Assembly: GCA_017429945.1 (NCBI GenBank)
Contig: JAFRNY010000073.1
Span: 16,571 to 80,570 of the forward strand
DNA length: 64,000 nt
Source of the DNA: Bacteroidaceae bacterium
GTDB taxonomy: Bacteria; Bacteroidota; Bacteroidia; Bacteroidales; Bacteroidaceae
Direction of reading: 5' to 3'
Below are positions 1-8,508 of the stretch, piece after piece. A model generated the notes under the pieces. It had not been told where the DNA came from, ran no database searches, and saw only the letters and a program-made list of their open reading frames with translations. Within the stretch, counting starts at the first letter, position 1, and each line of letters starts with the position of its first letter. The position numbers were made by a program, and so were the translations under genes.

Positions 1-259
1 TAATCTGACCGGTCATACAGGCCTGCACGACCAGTCGTATCAGTCATAACTCCCAGTGGTTTCAAAGTAAAACAAGTTGTTTTACCGCAGAACCCTTTAC
101 CGTTTTGGCCATAACCCTTAACCCTTCTGACCATGAGCCTTAGATGATAGGTTCACAGCCCATGGTTGACATATCAAAAACCTTAAATGTAAAAAATGCG
201 GGATTTAGGGACTAATTACTTGCAAAACTTGAAATTGTGAAATAAAAAGGCGTAAAATG
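1..259. other. intergenic stretch, nothing recognised
   Basis: No open reading frame with convincing protein content and no RNA gene is visible here. The stretch lies between the window edge and the promoter of the glycogen synthase gene. It may include the 3' untranslated part of a gene lying to the left of the window. Confidence 0.5.
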
Positions 260-290
260 TTGGTCACGTGCGAGAAAAGTTGTACTTTTG
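260..290 (+). promoter_or_regulatory. promoter of glycogen genes
   Basis: A Bacteroidetes-type -7 box TACTTTTG lies at 283-290 and a -33 TTG at 260-262, with 20 bp between them. Transcription would start around 297, leaving a leader of about 65 nt before the ATG at 361. Confidence 0.75.
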
Positions 291-360
291 CGCCCGAAAA
301 CGAGAGGGTCAACCTCGTCAACCAATCTAAAGAGCTCCGTTTAAGGCAGTTAAGTACATA

Positions 361-2046
361 ATGACTCAGTCTTCATTAACCCCTGATTATATATTCGAAG
401 CGAGCTGGGAAGTTTGCAACAAAGTCGGTGGCATCTACACCGTGTTGTCCACTCGCGCCAAGACGTTGCAAGAAGCCTTTCCCGACCGCGTAGTCTTCAT
501 CGGTCCGGATTTTTGGCAAGAGAAAGAGAATCCTCTTTTCGAAGAAGACCGTCAACTATGGGCTGATTGGCGAAAGGCTGCTGCAGCCGAGGCGCTCAAT
601 GTGCGCATCGGGCGCTGGCAGGTTCCGGGTAAGCCAGTCGTAGTGCTTGTCGATTTCAAGCCTTTCTTTGCCGTCAAGAATGATATCTATGGGGCTTTGT
701 GGACTGATTATCAAGTCGACAGCCTGCACGCCTACGGCGACTATGACGAGGCCTCGATGTTCTCGTATGCCGCAGGAAGGGTAGTGGAGAGCTTCTACAA
801 TTATTTCCTCGACGAAACGAAACGCGTCATCTATCAGGCACACGAGTGGATGACGGGCTTGGGTGCATTATATCTCAAGAAACACGTGCCTGCAATAGCC
901 ACAATCTTCACCACACATGCTACCACCATTGGCCGCAGTATAGCTGGCAACGGCAAGCCGCTCTACGACTATCTCTTTGCCTACAACGGCAATCAGATGG
1001 CCGAGGAACTCAACGTTCAGTCGAAGCACAGTATTGAACGCCAGACGGCTCACCACGTTGACTGCTTCACGACCGTGTCAGACGTCACGGCACGCGAGTG
1101 TGAGGAGCTGCTCGACAAGCGCCCCGACGTCGTGCTGCCCAATGGCTTCGAGATGGACTTTGTGCCTAAGGGCGTCAGCTTCGTCAATCGTCGGCGCAAG
1201 GCACGCCAGCGTATCTTCGATGTGGCTTCGGCACTGATGGGGACAACATTTGCCGACGACACACTCATCGTGGCAACAAGCGGCCGCTACGAGTGGAAGA
1301 ATAAGGGCATAGACGTGTATATTGAAGCCCTCTGCCGCACTCTCCACAACAGCGACCTCAAGCGGCAGGTGCTGGCGCTAATCGAAGTGCCCGCCTGGCA
1401 AGCCGGCCCGCGCGAAGACCTTAAAGAGCGCTTGGGCGCTACAGCCGCGAAGCGCAGCACTACGCACGGCCCACTGCCTATGCCGTTTATCACCCACAAT
1501 CTCTACGAACCGGGAAGCGACATGGTCACACAGTCGCTCTACAGCCATGGCATCACCAATCGTGAGAGCGCACGAGTAAAAATAATGTTTGTGCCGTGCT
1601 ACCTCGACGGTGCCGACGGCATATTCAATATGCACTACTACGACCTCCTGCTTGGCCTCGACCTCACAGTCTATCCCTCCTACTACGAACCGTGGGGCTA
1701 CACTCCGCTCGAGAGCGTGGCATTCCGCGTGCCATGCGTCACCACGACACTGGCGGGCTTCGGCTTGTGGGCCAACGACGAGAAAGCCAAGGCTGGCCAG
1801 AAAGGCTTGCCCTGCTTCCTCGACGAGGATGGCGTGGAAGTGGTCACACGTTCCGACTACAATTTCGACGAGGTGGCAGACCATATCTCACGCGAGATCA
1901 TCGGCTTTGCAGCTCTCAGCAGCAAGGAAGTTGAGCGCGCACGCAAGGCCGCTCGCCAGTTGGCCGAACGTGCACAGTGGCGCTACTTCATCGACTACTA
2001 CTATCAAGCATACGACCTCGCGCTGCGCAAAGCGCAGACACGTTGA
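361..2046 (+). CDS. glycogen synthase, GT3-like
   Basis: Predicted glycosyltransferase that extends alpha-1,4-glucan chains from a nucleotide-activated glucose in the cytoplasm. The N-terminus carries the KVGGIYTV glycine-rich motif (residues 21-28) typical of eukaryote-like GT3 glycogen synthases. The C-terminal Rossmann half has the EPWGYTPLE acceptor/donor motif near residues 441-449, with the two conserved glutamates. 561 residues is a normal length for the Bacteroidetes family, which is distinct from the GT5 GlgA of most bacteria. The ATG at 361 sits directly behind a consensus promoter. The phosphorylase gene follows 93 bp downstream on the same strand, so synthesis and breakdown of glycogen are probably co-transcribed. 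The donor nucleotide (UDP or ADP) cannot be decided from sequence. Confidence 0.93.
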   Translation: MTQSSLTPDYIFEASWEVCNKVGGIYTVLSTRAKTLQEAFPDRVVFIGPDFWQEKENPLFEEDRQLWADWRKAAAAEALNVRIGRWQVPGKPVVVLVDFKPFFAVKNDIYGALWTDYQVDSLHAYGDYDEASMFSYAAGRVVESFYNYFLDETKRVIYQAHEWMTGLGALYLKKHVPAIATIFTTHATTIGRSIAGNGKPLYDYLFAYNGNQMAEELNVQSKHSIERQTAHHVDCFTTVSDVTARECEELLDKRPDVVLPNGFEMDFVPKGVSFVNRRRKARQRIFDVASALMGTTFADDTLIVATSGRYEWKNKGIDVYIEALCRTLHNSDLKRQVLALIEVPAWQAGPREDLKERLGATAAKRSTTHGPLPMPFITHNLYEPGSDMVTQSLYSHGITNRESARVKIMFVPCYLDGADGIFNMHYYDLLLGLDLTVYPSYYEPWGYTPLESVAFRVPCVTTTLAGFGLWANDEKAKAGQKGLPCFLDEDGVEVVTRSDYNFDEVADHISREIIGFAALSSKEVERARKAARQLAERAQWRYFIDYYYQAYDLALRKAQTR

Positions 2047-2113
2047 CAGGTTATCATATTAACGAGTTAACACGTTGACAAGTTGACAAGTTAACACATT
2101 AACAGGCTAACAC
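2041..2113. repeat. degenerate GTTAACA/GTTGACA tandem repeat
   Basis: The end of the glycogen synthase gene and the spacer after it consist of repeated short words (GTTGACA, GTTAACA, ATTAACA, CTAACAC) spaced about 9-12 nt apart. The first unit overlaps the stop codon region. It lies between two co-directional genes, and its function is unknown. Confidence 0.6.
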
Positions 2114-2139
2114 ATTATTTATTTTATAACATTCATTTT

Positions 2140-4704
2140 ATGAAAATCAAAGCAAGCAACTCCAACGACGCTCAGTGGAAGCCGGTTGTCGTCAAGAGCA
2201 ACATCCCTGAGGAGCTTCTGAAGTTAGAAGAATTGGCCCATAATATGTGGTGGGCTTGGAATCACAGTGCACGAAGCCTCTTCTCGCACCTCGATCCCCA
2301 GCTCTACGAAGAATGCGGCCAGAACCCCGTGCTTATGCTCGAGCGTATCAGCTACGAGAAGCTGTCGGAGCTTTCGAAGGACAAGGACATCATCAAGCGC
2401 ATGAACGAGACCTATAAGGAATTCCGCGCTTACATGGACGTCAAGCCCCGCACTGACCGCCCCAGCGTGGCTTATCTCTGCATGGAGTATGGTCTGAACC
2501 AATCGCTTAAGATATATTCCGGAGGTCTTGGCATCCTTGCCGGCGACTACGTCAAGGAGGCCAGTGACTCTAACGTCGATATGGTAGCCGTAGGTTTCCT
2601 CTATCGTTTCGGCTATTTCACTCAGACTCTTTCAATGGATGGCCAGCAGATTGCCAACTACGAAGCACAGAACTTCGGCAGCCTGCCCATTGAGCAGCAG
2701 CTCGACAGCGAAGGCAAACCCATGGTCATCGACGTGCCTTACATGAACTATCAGGTTCACGCATACGTTTGGCGCGTAAATGTCGGCCGCGTGAAGCTCT
2801 ATCTCCTCGACACCGACAACGACCTCAACTCTGAGTTCGACCGTTCTATCACCCACGCCCTCTACGGCGGCGACTGGGAGAACCGCCTCAAGCAGGAAAT
2901 CCTGCTCGGTATCGGTGGCGTTCTGCTGCTTAAGAAACTCGGCATCAAGAAGGACGTTTACCACTGCAACGAAGGCCACGCCGCCCTCTGCAACGTGCAG
3001 CGTCTGGCTGACTACGTCAGCGAAGGTCTCACCTTCAACCAGGCCCTCGAGCTCGTCCGCGCTTCGTCGCTCTACACCGTCCACACCCCCGTGCCCGCTG
3101 GTCACGACTATTTCGACGAAGGTCTCTTCGGCAAGTACATGAGCGGCTATCCTCAGATGCTCGGCATATCATGGGACGAGTTCATTGGTATGGGCCGCCA
3201 GAACCCCGACGACCACGGCGAGCGCTTCTGCATGAGCACCTTCGCATGCAACACCTGCCAGGAGGTCAATGGCGTAAGCTGGCTCCACGGCGAGGTCAGC
3301 AAGAAGATGTTCCAGAACATCTGGAAGGGCTACTTCCCCGAGGAGAGCCACGTAGGCTACGTCACCAACGGCGTACACTTCCCCACATGGTGCGCTACCG
3401 AATGGCGTAAGCTCTATGCCAAGCACTTCGCACCCGAGCATCTGGCCGACCAGAGCAACGAGAACATCTGGCACGCCATCTACGAGGTGCCCGATTCAGA
3501 GATCTGGAAGACACGCATGCAGCTCAAGACTAAGCTGGTAGACTATATCCGTGAGCAGTTCCGCGACTCGTGGCTCAAGAACCAGGGCGACCCCTCACGC
3601 GTGGTCAGCCTTATGGACAAGATCAACCCCAACGCCCTGCTCATCGGTTTCGGTCGCCGCTTCGCTACTTACAAGCGCGCACACCTCCTCTTCACCGACC
3701 TCGAGCGTCTGGAGAAGATTGTCAACAACCCCAACTATCCCGTGCAGTTCCTCTACACCGGTAAGGCGCACCCCGCAGACGGTGCCGGTCAGGGCCTCAT
3801 CAAGCGTATCTATGAGATCTCGCAGCGTCCCGAGTTCCTCGGTAAGATCATCTTCCTCGAGAACTACGATATGCAACTGGCTCGCCGACTCATCTCGGGC
3901 GTAGATATCTGGATGAACACCCCGACACGTCCGCTCGAAGCCTCCGGCACCAGCGGCGAGAAGGCACTTATGAATGGTGTTGTCAACCTGTCGGTGCTCG
4001 ACGGTTGGTGGCTCGAAGGCTATCGCGAGGGTGCTGGCTGGGCTCTTACCGAGAAGCGCACCTACGAGAACCAGACCTATCAGGATCAGCTCGATGCCGC
4101 TACTATCTACAGCCTGCTCGAGAACGAGATCATGCCCACCTACTACGCACGTAACGCCAAAGGCTACAGCCCCTCGTGGATTCAGGTCATCAAGAACTCA
4201 ATCGCTCGCATCGCTCCTCACTACACGATGAAGCGTCAGCTCGACGACTACTACACGAAGTTCTACACTCCGATGGCCGCACGTTCGAAGAAGCTTCAGG
4301 CCAACAACAACGCACTTGCCAAGGAGATTGCCCTGTGGAAGGAAGCCGTTGCTGAGCGTTGGGACAGCATTCGCGTTGTCAGCGCAGAGAAGGGCGATGC
4401 CCTTATCTCCGGCCATATCGAAGCTGGCACGAAGTACGACATCAACATCGTAGTCGACGAGGCAGGTCTCGACAATGCCATCGGCATAGAGCTCGTGACC
4501 CTGACGACCGACAAGAAGGGCGACGACCACATCTACAGCGTAGAACCTCTCGAGGTTGTGAAGCGCGAAGGCAATCTCTACACCTTCCACGTCACTCACA
4601 CCATCAACAATGCCGGCAGCTTCAAGATTGCTTACCGCATCTTCCCGAAGAACGACCTGCTGCCGCATCGTCAGGACTTCTGCTACGTCAAGTGGTTCCT
4701 CTAA
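2140..4704 (+). CDS. glgP: alpha-glucan phosphorylase, GT35
   Basis: Phosphorolytic degradation of glycogen or maltodextrin to glucose 1-phosphate, using pyridoxal phosphate. The first ~120 residues resemble the DUF3417 region found at the start of the shorter bacterial phosphorylase class ([13 protein letters not shown] near 32-44). The catalytic half contains [14 protein letters not shown], in which K608 is the expected pyridoxal-phosphate lysine. 854 residues fits the family. The gene lies in the same orientation behind glycogen synthase with no obvious promoter of its own, so it is probably the second gene of that operon. A strong symmetrical hairpin follows the stop codon. Confidence 0.95.
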   Translation: MKIKASNSNDAQWKPVVVKSNIPEELLKLEELAHNMWWAWNHSARSLFSHLDPQLYEECGQNPVLMLERISYEKLSELSKDKDIIKRMNETYKEFRAYMDVKPRTDRPSVAYLCMEYGLNQSLKIYSGGLGILAGDYVKEASDSNVDMVAVGFLYRFGYFTQTLSMDGQQIANYEAQNFGSLPIEQQLDSEGKPMVIDVPYMNYQVHAYVWRVNVGRVKLYLLDTDNDLNSEFDRSITHALYGGDWENRLKQEILLGIGGVLLLKKLGIKKDVYHCNEGHAALCNVQRLADYVSEGLTFNQALELVRASSLYTVHTPVPAGHDYFDEGLFGKYMSGYPQMLGISWDEFIGMGRQNPDDHGERFCMSTFACNTCQEVNGVSWLHGEVSKKMFQNIWKGYFPEESHVGYVTNGVHFPTWCATEWRKLYAKHFAPEHLADQSNENIWHAIYEVPDSEIWKTRMQLKTKLVDYIREQFRDSWLKNQGDPSRVVSLMDKINPNALLIGFGRRFATYKRAHLLFTDLERLEKIVNNPNYPVQFLYTGKAHPADGAGQGLIKRIYEISQRPEFLGKIIFLENYDMQLARRLISGVDIWMNTPTRPLEASGTSGEKALMNGVVNLSVLDGWWLEGYREGAGWALTEKRTYENQTYQDQLDAATIYSLLENEIMPTYYARNAKGYSPSWIQVIKNSIARIAPHYTMKRQLDDYYTKFYTPMAARSKKLQANNNALAKEIALWKEAVAERWDSIRVVSAEKGDALISGHIEAGTKYDINIVVDEAGLDNAIGIELVTLTTDKKGDDHIYSVEPLEVVKREGNLYTFHVTHTINNAGSFKIAYRIFPKNDLLPHRQDFCYVKWFL

Positions 4705-4762
4705 TATCGTACGAACCCTCGCAGCTGTCATAAACAAAGACCTGCAGCGAAGATATAAAAGA

Positions 4763-4794
4763 AAAGCGCGGATGCTCGATGGCATCCGCGCTTT
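4763..4794. terminator. hairpin between convergent genes
   Basis: Perfect 13-bp arms (4763-4775 and 4782-4794) enclose a 6-nt loop, with A/T-rich flanks on both sides. It lies between the 3' ends of the phosphorylase (plus) and the mutarotase-like gene (minus), so it can serve as a bidirectional terminator. Confidence 0.8.
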
Positions 4795-4849
4795 GTTTAG
4801 ATTCTACTTTAATAGTTTAATTCAGCATCGGCGTTTATCACCTTACGAA

Positions 4850-5230
4850 TCACTCGTAGAGGTGGAACATACGTTCCATCATCTGCCACTTCTCATCGCT
4901 GGTAGCACCTTCGCGGCACTGCTGGAACAAGGCCATATAATCCTCCCATTCCTGCTGGCGCGGTAGTGTGGCCAATCGAGCCATTGCTGTGTCCCAGTCG
5001 AAATCAAGCGGCGTCTCCACAATCATGAAGAGGCGTGAGCCTAGGATGTAAATCTCCATCTCGAGGATGCCCACCTGACGTATGCCGTCGAGAATCTCTT
5101 GCCAGGCCTCGCCCTCGCTGTGGCGACGGCGGTATTCCTTGATGAGCTCCGGCTCATCGCGCAGGTCCATCGTCTGGCAGTAGCGCTTGACGGGCTGAGA
5201 GTATGGCTTGACGTTGTAGCCCTCTGTCAT
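4850..5230 (-). CDS. L-rhamnose mutarotase-like protein (RhaM/DUF718 family)
   Basis: 126 residues, matching the small dimeric ferredoxin-like fold family that interconverts anomers of L-rhamnose or related sugars. Family-typical features visible are the early RYCQTMDLRDEPELI segment, the Tyr-x2-His-type region around YRRRHSEG, and the C-terminal pattern of tryptophan and aromatic residues (EWEDYM, MMERMFHLY). No rhamnose catabolic genes are nearby, so the substrate is uncertain. It starts 6 bp after the rubrerythrin stop codon and is likely co-transcribed with it, an odd functional pairing. Confidence 0.8.
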   Translation of the reverse strand: MTEGYNVKPYSQPVKRYCQTMDLRDEPELIKEYRRRHSEGEAWQEILDGIRQVGILEMEIYILGSRLFMIVETPLDFDWDTAMARLATLPRQQEWEDYMALFQQCREGATSDEKWQMMERMFHLYE

Positions 5231-5236
5231 TGATGA

Positions 5237-5785
5237 TTAGCCGAAGTAGCGTTTGTAGAGACCTTCGAAGCCTTTGCCATGGCGAGCTTCGTCCTTGGCC
5301 ATCTCGTGAACGGTGTCGTGGATAGCGTCGAGGTCAAGAGCCTTTGCTTTCTTGGCAATGGCCATCTTACCGGCATTGGCACCTGCCTCTGCCTCCATAC
5401 GCTTCTTGAGGTTCGTCTTGGTGTCCCACACACACTCGCCGATGAGTTCGGCGTAACGGCTGGCGTGGTCGGCCTCTTCGTAAGCGTAGCGCTTGAAAGC
5501 CTCGGCAATCTCAGGATAGCCTTCGCGGTCAGCTTGGCGGGCCATGGCCAAATACATTCCTACCTCAGTGCATTCACCACGGAAATCAGCATTCAGGAAA
5601 TCCCAGATCTCCTGGTCGCAGCCTTTGGCGACACCTACTACGTGCTCGGTCACAAATTCCAGACCGCCGTCTTCTTTCAGTTCTTTGAACTTGCTGCCGG
5701 GAACTTTACATTGCGGGCAACGCTCGGGGGGCTCGGGACCTTCGTGGATATAACCACAAACGGTGCATACGAATTTCTTTGTCAT
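5237..5785 (-). CDS. rbr: rubrerythrin (N-terminal rubredoxin type), peroxide reductase
   Basis: Non-haem iron peroxidase protecting an anaerobe from hydrogen peroxide. The rubredoxin-like iron site comes first (C7, C10, C23, C26 in CTVCGY and CPQC), followed by the four-helix diiron domain with the ExxH motifs in [10 protein letters not shown] and [10 protein letters not shown]. This order is reversed relative to classical rubrerythrin. 182 residues is a normal length. It is the first gene of a two-gene unit with the mutarotase-like gene, preceded by a TATCTTTG -7 box. Confidence 0.93.
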   Translation of the reverse strand: MTKKFVCTVCGYIHEGPEPPERCPQCKVPGSKFKELKEDGGLEFVTEHVVGVAKGCDQEIWDFLNADFRGECTEVGMYLAMARQADREGYPEIAEAFKRYAYEEADHASRYAELIGECVWDTKTNLKKRMEAEAGANAGKMAIAKKAKALDLDAIHDTVHEMAKDEARHGKGFEGLYKRYFG

Positions 5786-5850
5786 AGTGGTTTTGGGTTA
5801 AGTTTAATGAATAGTGTTTTTTTTATACTCTCAATTGCACTTGTGCTGGG

Positions 5851-5858
5851 CAAAGATA
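5851..5858 (-). promoter_or_regulatory. -7 box of rubrerythrin operon
   Basis: Reads TATCTTTG on the minus strand, about 65 nt upstream of the rubrerythrin ATG. No clear -33 element was found. Confidence 0.6.
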
Positions 5859-5941
5859 GTTGAAAATCGCAAATGAAGAAAGAGAATAAGGGAAAAAGTA
5901 AAAAAGAATAGAAAAATTTTTCACCTTTTCACATTTTCCTT

Positions 5942-5949
5942 TACCTTTG
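5942..5949 (+). promoter_or_regulatory. -7 box of NAD synthetase gene
   Basis: TACCTTTG, 27 nt upstream of the ATG at 5977. It lies back to back with the rubrerythrin promoter, within 100 bp. Confidence 0.65.
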
Positions 5950-5976
5950 TGCCCGAAAAACCAAGCCAAAAAGGAA

Positions 5977-7911
5977 ATGAACTACGGATTTGTAAAGATG
6001 GCAGCCGGCGTGCCTGAAGTGCGCGTGGCTGACCCTAAATTCAATGTACAGGCTATTGAAAACCTTGTCATTCAAGCCGAAGGTCGTGGCATAGAAGTAA
6101 TATGTATGCCAGAGCTCTCCATCACAGGCTATAGCTGCGGCGACCTTTTTGCCCAACAGCTGCTGCTCGACGAGGCAGAGATGGCACTCATTCACCTGCT
6201 CAATTTCTCACGCTCGCTGGATATCATTACTATCGTTGGACTGCCTGTGCCCTACAAAGGCTCACTGTTCAACTGTGCTGCCGTAATCCAAAAGGGTAAG
6301 ATTCTTGGCATTATCCCCAAGACTTATCTGCCCAACTATCATGAGTTCTACGAGGCACGATGGTTCGCCAGCGCCCTGCAACTGCGTCCCGAAGCCGAGG
6401 TGTGGATGTGCGGACAACTGGTAAAACTCTCATCGAAGCAGCTGTTCCGCACACCGACGTGCACTTTCGGTGTAGAACTATGTGAGGATCTGTGGTCGCC
6501 GCTGCAGCCTTCTACATTCCAGACAATGTCTGGCGCAGAGATAGTCTTCAACATGAGCGCCGACAACGATGTGGTAGGCAAACAGGAATACTTGAAGCAA
6601 CTACTCCGGCAGCAGACGGCAAGCACTATCAGCGGCTACATCTATAGTTCTGCAGGCTTTGGCGAGAGCACGCAAGATGTTGTGTTCAGCAGCAAGGCTT
6701 ATATTGTAGAGGACGGCAAGATCCTGGCTCAGGCAAAGCCTCATTCTTTGGAACCGCAGATTGTTGAAAGCGAAATCGATATTGAACGTTTGCGCTCAGA
6801 GCGCCGACAGAACACAACCTTCACGGCTTGTGCATCACAGACGATGCGCAGTCTGTCGAGCAATTATGCTATCATCGATACGGCACTGATAGGCCAGCAT
6901 CAGTTCGAAATCACCCGCCAGTTCAGGGCTAATCCCTTTGTGCCTACAGGCCCGGACCTCGACGACCGCTGCGAAGAAGTGTTTGCTATTCAGGCTGAGG
7001 GCCTGGCCAAGCGTCTGATGCACACTAAGACCTCGACAGCAGTAATTGGTATCTCCGGTGGTCTTGATTCGACCTTGGCCCTGCTTGTGACGGTCAAGGC
7101 ATTCGATTTGCTGAAGCTCGACCGCCGCGGCATCGTCGGTGTCACAATGCCGGGCTTCGGAACAACCGACCGCACATACAACAACGCTGTCGACCTCATG
7201 CATGCACTCGGTATCACGATGCAGGAGATCAATATCAGCAAGGCCGTCATGCAGCACTTCGACGACATTGACCATGACCCGCGTGTGCACGACGTCACTT
7301 ATGAGAACTCACAGGCTCGCGAACGTACGCAGATTCTCATGGACTTGGCTAATCAACTTGGAGGAATGGTCATTGGCACAGGCGACCTGTCGGAGTTGGC
7401 TCTCGGGTGGTGCACTTACAACGGCGACCACATGTCGATGTATGCCGTCAATGCCGGTGTGCCCAAGACGCTGGTGCGCCATCTCGTGCGATGGGTGGCA
7501 GAGCGCCATGAGGGTGCAGCCTCAAAGATTCTGCTTGATATTGTTGACACGCCCATTAGCCCTGAGCTCATCCCTGCCGATGCCGAAGGACAGATTACGC
7601 AGAAGACAGAAGACCTGGTTGGACCATACGAGCTGCATGACTTCTTCCTCTATTATGTCGTGCGCTGGGGCTTCCGTCCGTCGAAGATTTATTTCCTTGC
7701 CACACGTGCCTTTGCCGGGGTGTATGACAACGATGTGATAAAGAAATGGCTAATCAACTTCTACAAGCGTTTCTTCTCGCAACAGTTTAAGCGCTCGTGC
7801 ATGCCCGACGGCCCCAAGGTGGGCAGCGTAAGCCTTTCGCCACGCGGCGACTGGCGTATGCCCAGCGATGCCAGCCGCGATGCTTGGCTGTTAGAGTGCG
7901 AGGGGCTTTGA
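5977..7911 (+). CDS. nadE: glutamine-dependent NAD+ synthetase
   Basis: Last step of NAD biosynthesis: amidation of nicotinic acid adenine dinucleotide with ammonia drawn from glutamine. The N-terminal nitrilase-type glutaminase domain shows the Glu (MPELSITGY), Lys (IPKTYLPNY) and Cys (GVELCEDLW) triad. The C-terminal ATP-pyrophosphatase domain has SGGLDST starting at residue 360. The ATG at 5977 was chosen. An upstream TTG in the same frame at 5947 lies inside the -7 promoter box and cannot be a start. This gives 644 residues, normal for the two-domain enzyme. A long palindrome follows the gene. Confidence 0.96.
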   Translation: MNYGFVKMAAGVPEVRVADPKFNVQAIENLVIQAEGRGIEVICMPELSITGYSCGDLFAQQLLLDEAEMALIHLLNFSRSLDIITIVGLPVPYKGSLFNCAAVIQKGKILGIIPKTYLPNYHEFYEARWFASALQLRPEAEVWMCGQLVKLSSKQLFRTPTCTFGVELCEDLWSPLQPSTFQTMSGAEIVFNMSADNDVVGKQEYLKQLLRQQTASTISGYIYSSAGFGESTQDVVFSSKAYIVEDGKILAQAKPHSLEPQIVESEIDIERLRSERRQNTTFTACASQTMRSLSSNYAIIDTALIGQHQFEITRQFRANPFVPTGPDLDDRCEEVFAIQAEGLAKRLMHTKTSTAVIGISGGLDSTLALLVTVKAFDLLKLDRRGIVGVTMPGFGTTDRTYNNAVDLMHALGITMQEINISKAVMQHFDDIDHDPRVHDVTYENSQARERTQILMDLANQLGGMVIGTGDLSELALGWCTYNGDHMSMYAVNAGVPKTLVRHLVRWVAERHEGAASKILLDIVDTPISPELIPADAEGQITQKTEDLVGPYELHDFFLYYVVRWGFRPSKIYFLATRAFAGVYDNDVIKKWLINFYKRFFSQQFKRSCMPDGPKVGSVSLSPRGDWRMPSDASRDAWLLECEGL

Positions 7912-7946
7912 GTGCGGATGCCCGCGAATATCTTACTAGTCAAAAA

Positions 7947-7994
7947 CGAGAACACGTCGTGACGTACAGCGCTGTGCGTCCCGACGTGTTTTCG
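7947..7994. terminator. long imperfect palindrome between convergent genes
   Basis: The centre lies between 7970 and 7971. About 22 of 24 positions pair, counting two G-T wobbles. It separates the 3' ends of nadE (plus) and the methionine sulfoxide reductase gene (minus) and probably terminates both. It is unusually long for a terminator. Confidence 0.7.
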
Positions 7995-8016
7995 CTTCTG
8001 ACCGCAATGAACCTCG

Positions 8017-8508
8017 TCAGCTGACGGTGGCTTCGAAAGCCCTGATAATGGCTTCGAGGCCTTTGCGGTCTGTCTCATCAAACGCCGCAAGGGTATCACT
8101 ATCGATATCGAGCACGGCTATCACATTGCGCGCTTTATCATGAACGGGAATTACTATTTCAGAACGCGAAGCCGAGCTGCAAGCGATGTGGCCAGGGAAC
8201 TGGTCGACATCAGGAACTATGATGCTTTCATCGGCTGACCAGCAGGAGCCACAAACGCCACGGCCGAAACGAATCCGTGTGCAGGCAGCTGTGCCCTGGA
8301 ATGGTCCGAGGTGGAGCCATTCGCTGTCATGAACGCAATAGAAACCGACCCAAAAGAAGCCAAAAGCCTCGCGCAGCGCTGCGGCTGTATTGGCCATAGT
8401 GCTTATGATATCTGTCTCGCCTTCAATGTAGAGACTATAGTCAGCAAGGAACGCTTCGTAAAACTGTTCCTTGCAGAGCGTTTTCGGATATGAGAATGAT
8501 TGTTCCAT
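8017..8508 (-). CDS. msrC: free methionine-(R)-sulfoxide reductase (GAF domain)
   Basis: Reduces free methionine R-sulfoxide in the cytoplasm. The single GAF domain keeps three cysteines at C76, C86 and C110, with spacings of 10 and 24 residues. These are the same as between the E. coli catalytic/resolving cysteines 84, 94 and 118. The motifs LGPFQG, GRGVCG and PGHIACSSASRSE are all present. It is the last gene of the lon-tgt run. Its ATG shares one base with the stop of the dipeptidase gene (TAATG arrangement), which suggests translational coupling. Confidence 0.93.
   Translation of the reverse strand: MEQSFSYPKTLCKEQFYEAFLADYSLYIEGETDIISTMANTAAALREAFGFFWVGFYCVHDSEWLHLGPFQGTAACTRIRFGRGVCGSCWSADESIIVPDVDQFPGHIACSSASRSEIVIPVHDKARNVIAVLDIDSDTLAAFDETDRKGLEAIIRAFEATVS

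Noticed and set aside
5947-5976. TTG start extending NAD synthetase by 10 residues
   Set aside because: The TTG lies within the -7 promoter box; the ATG at 5977 is used.
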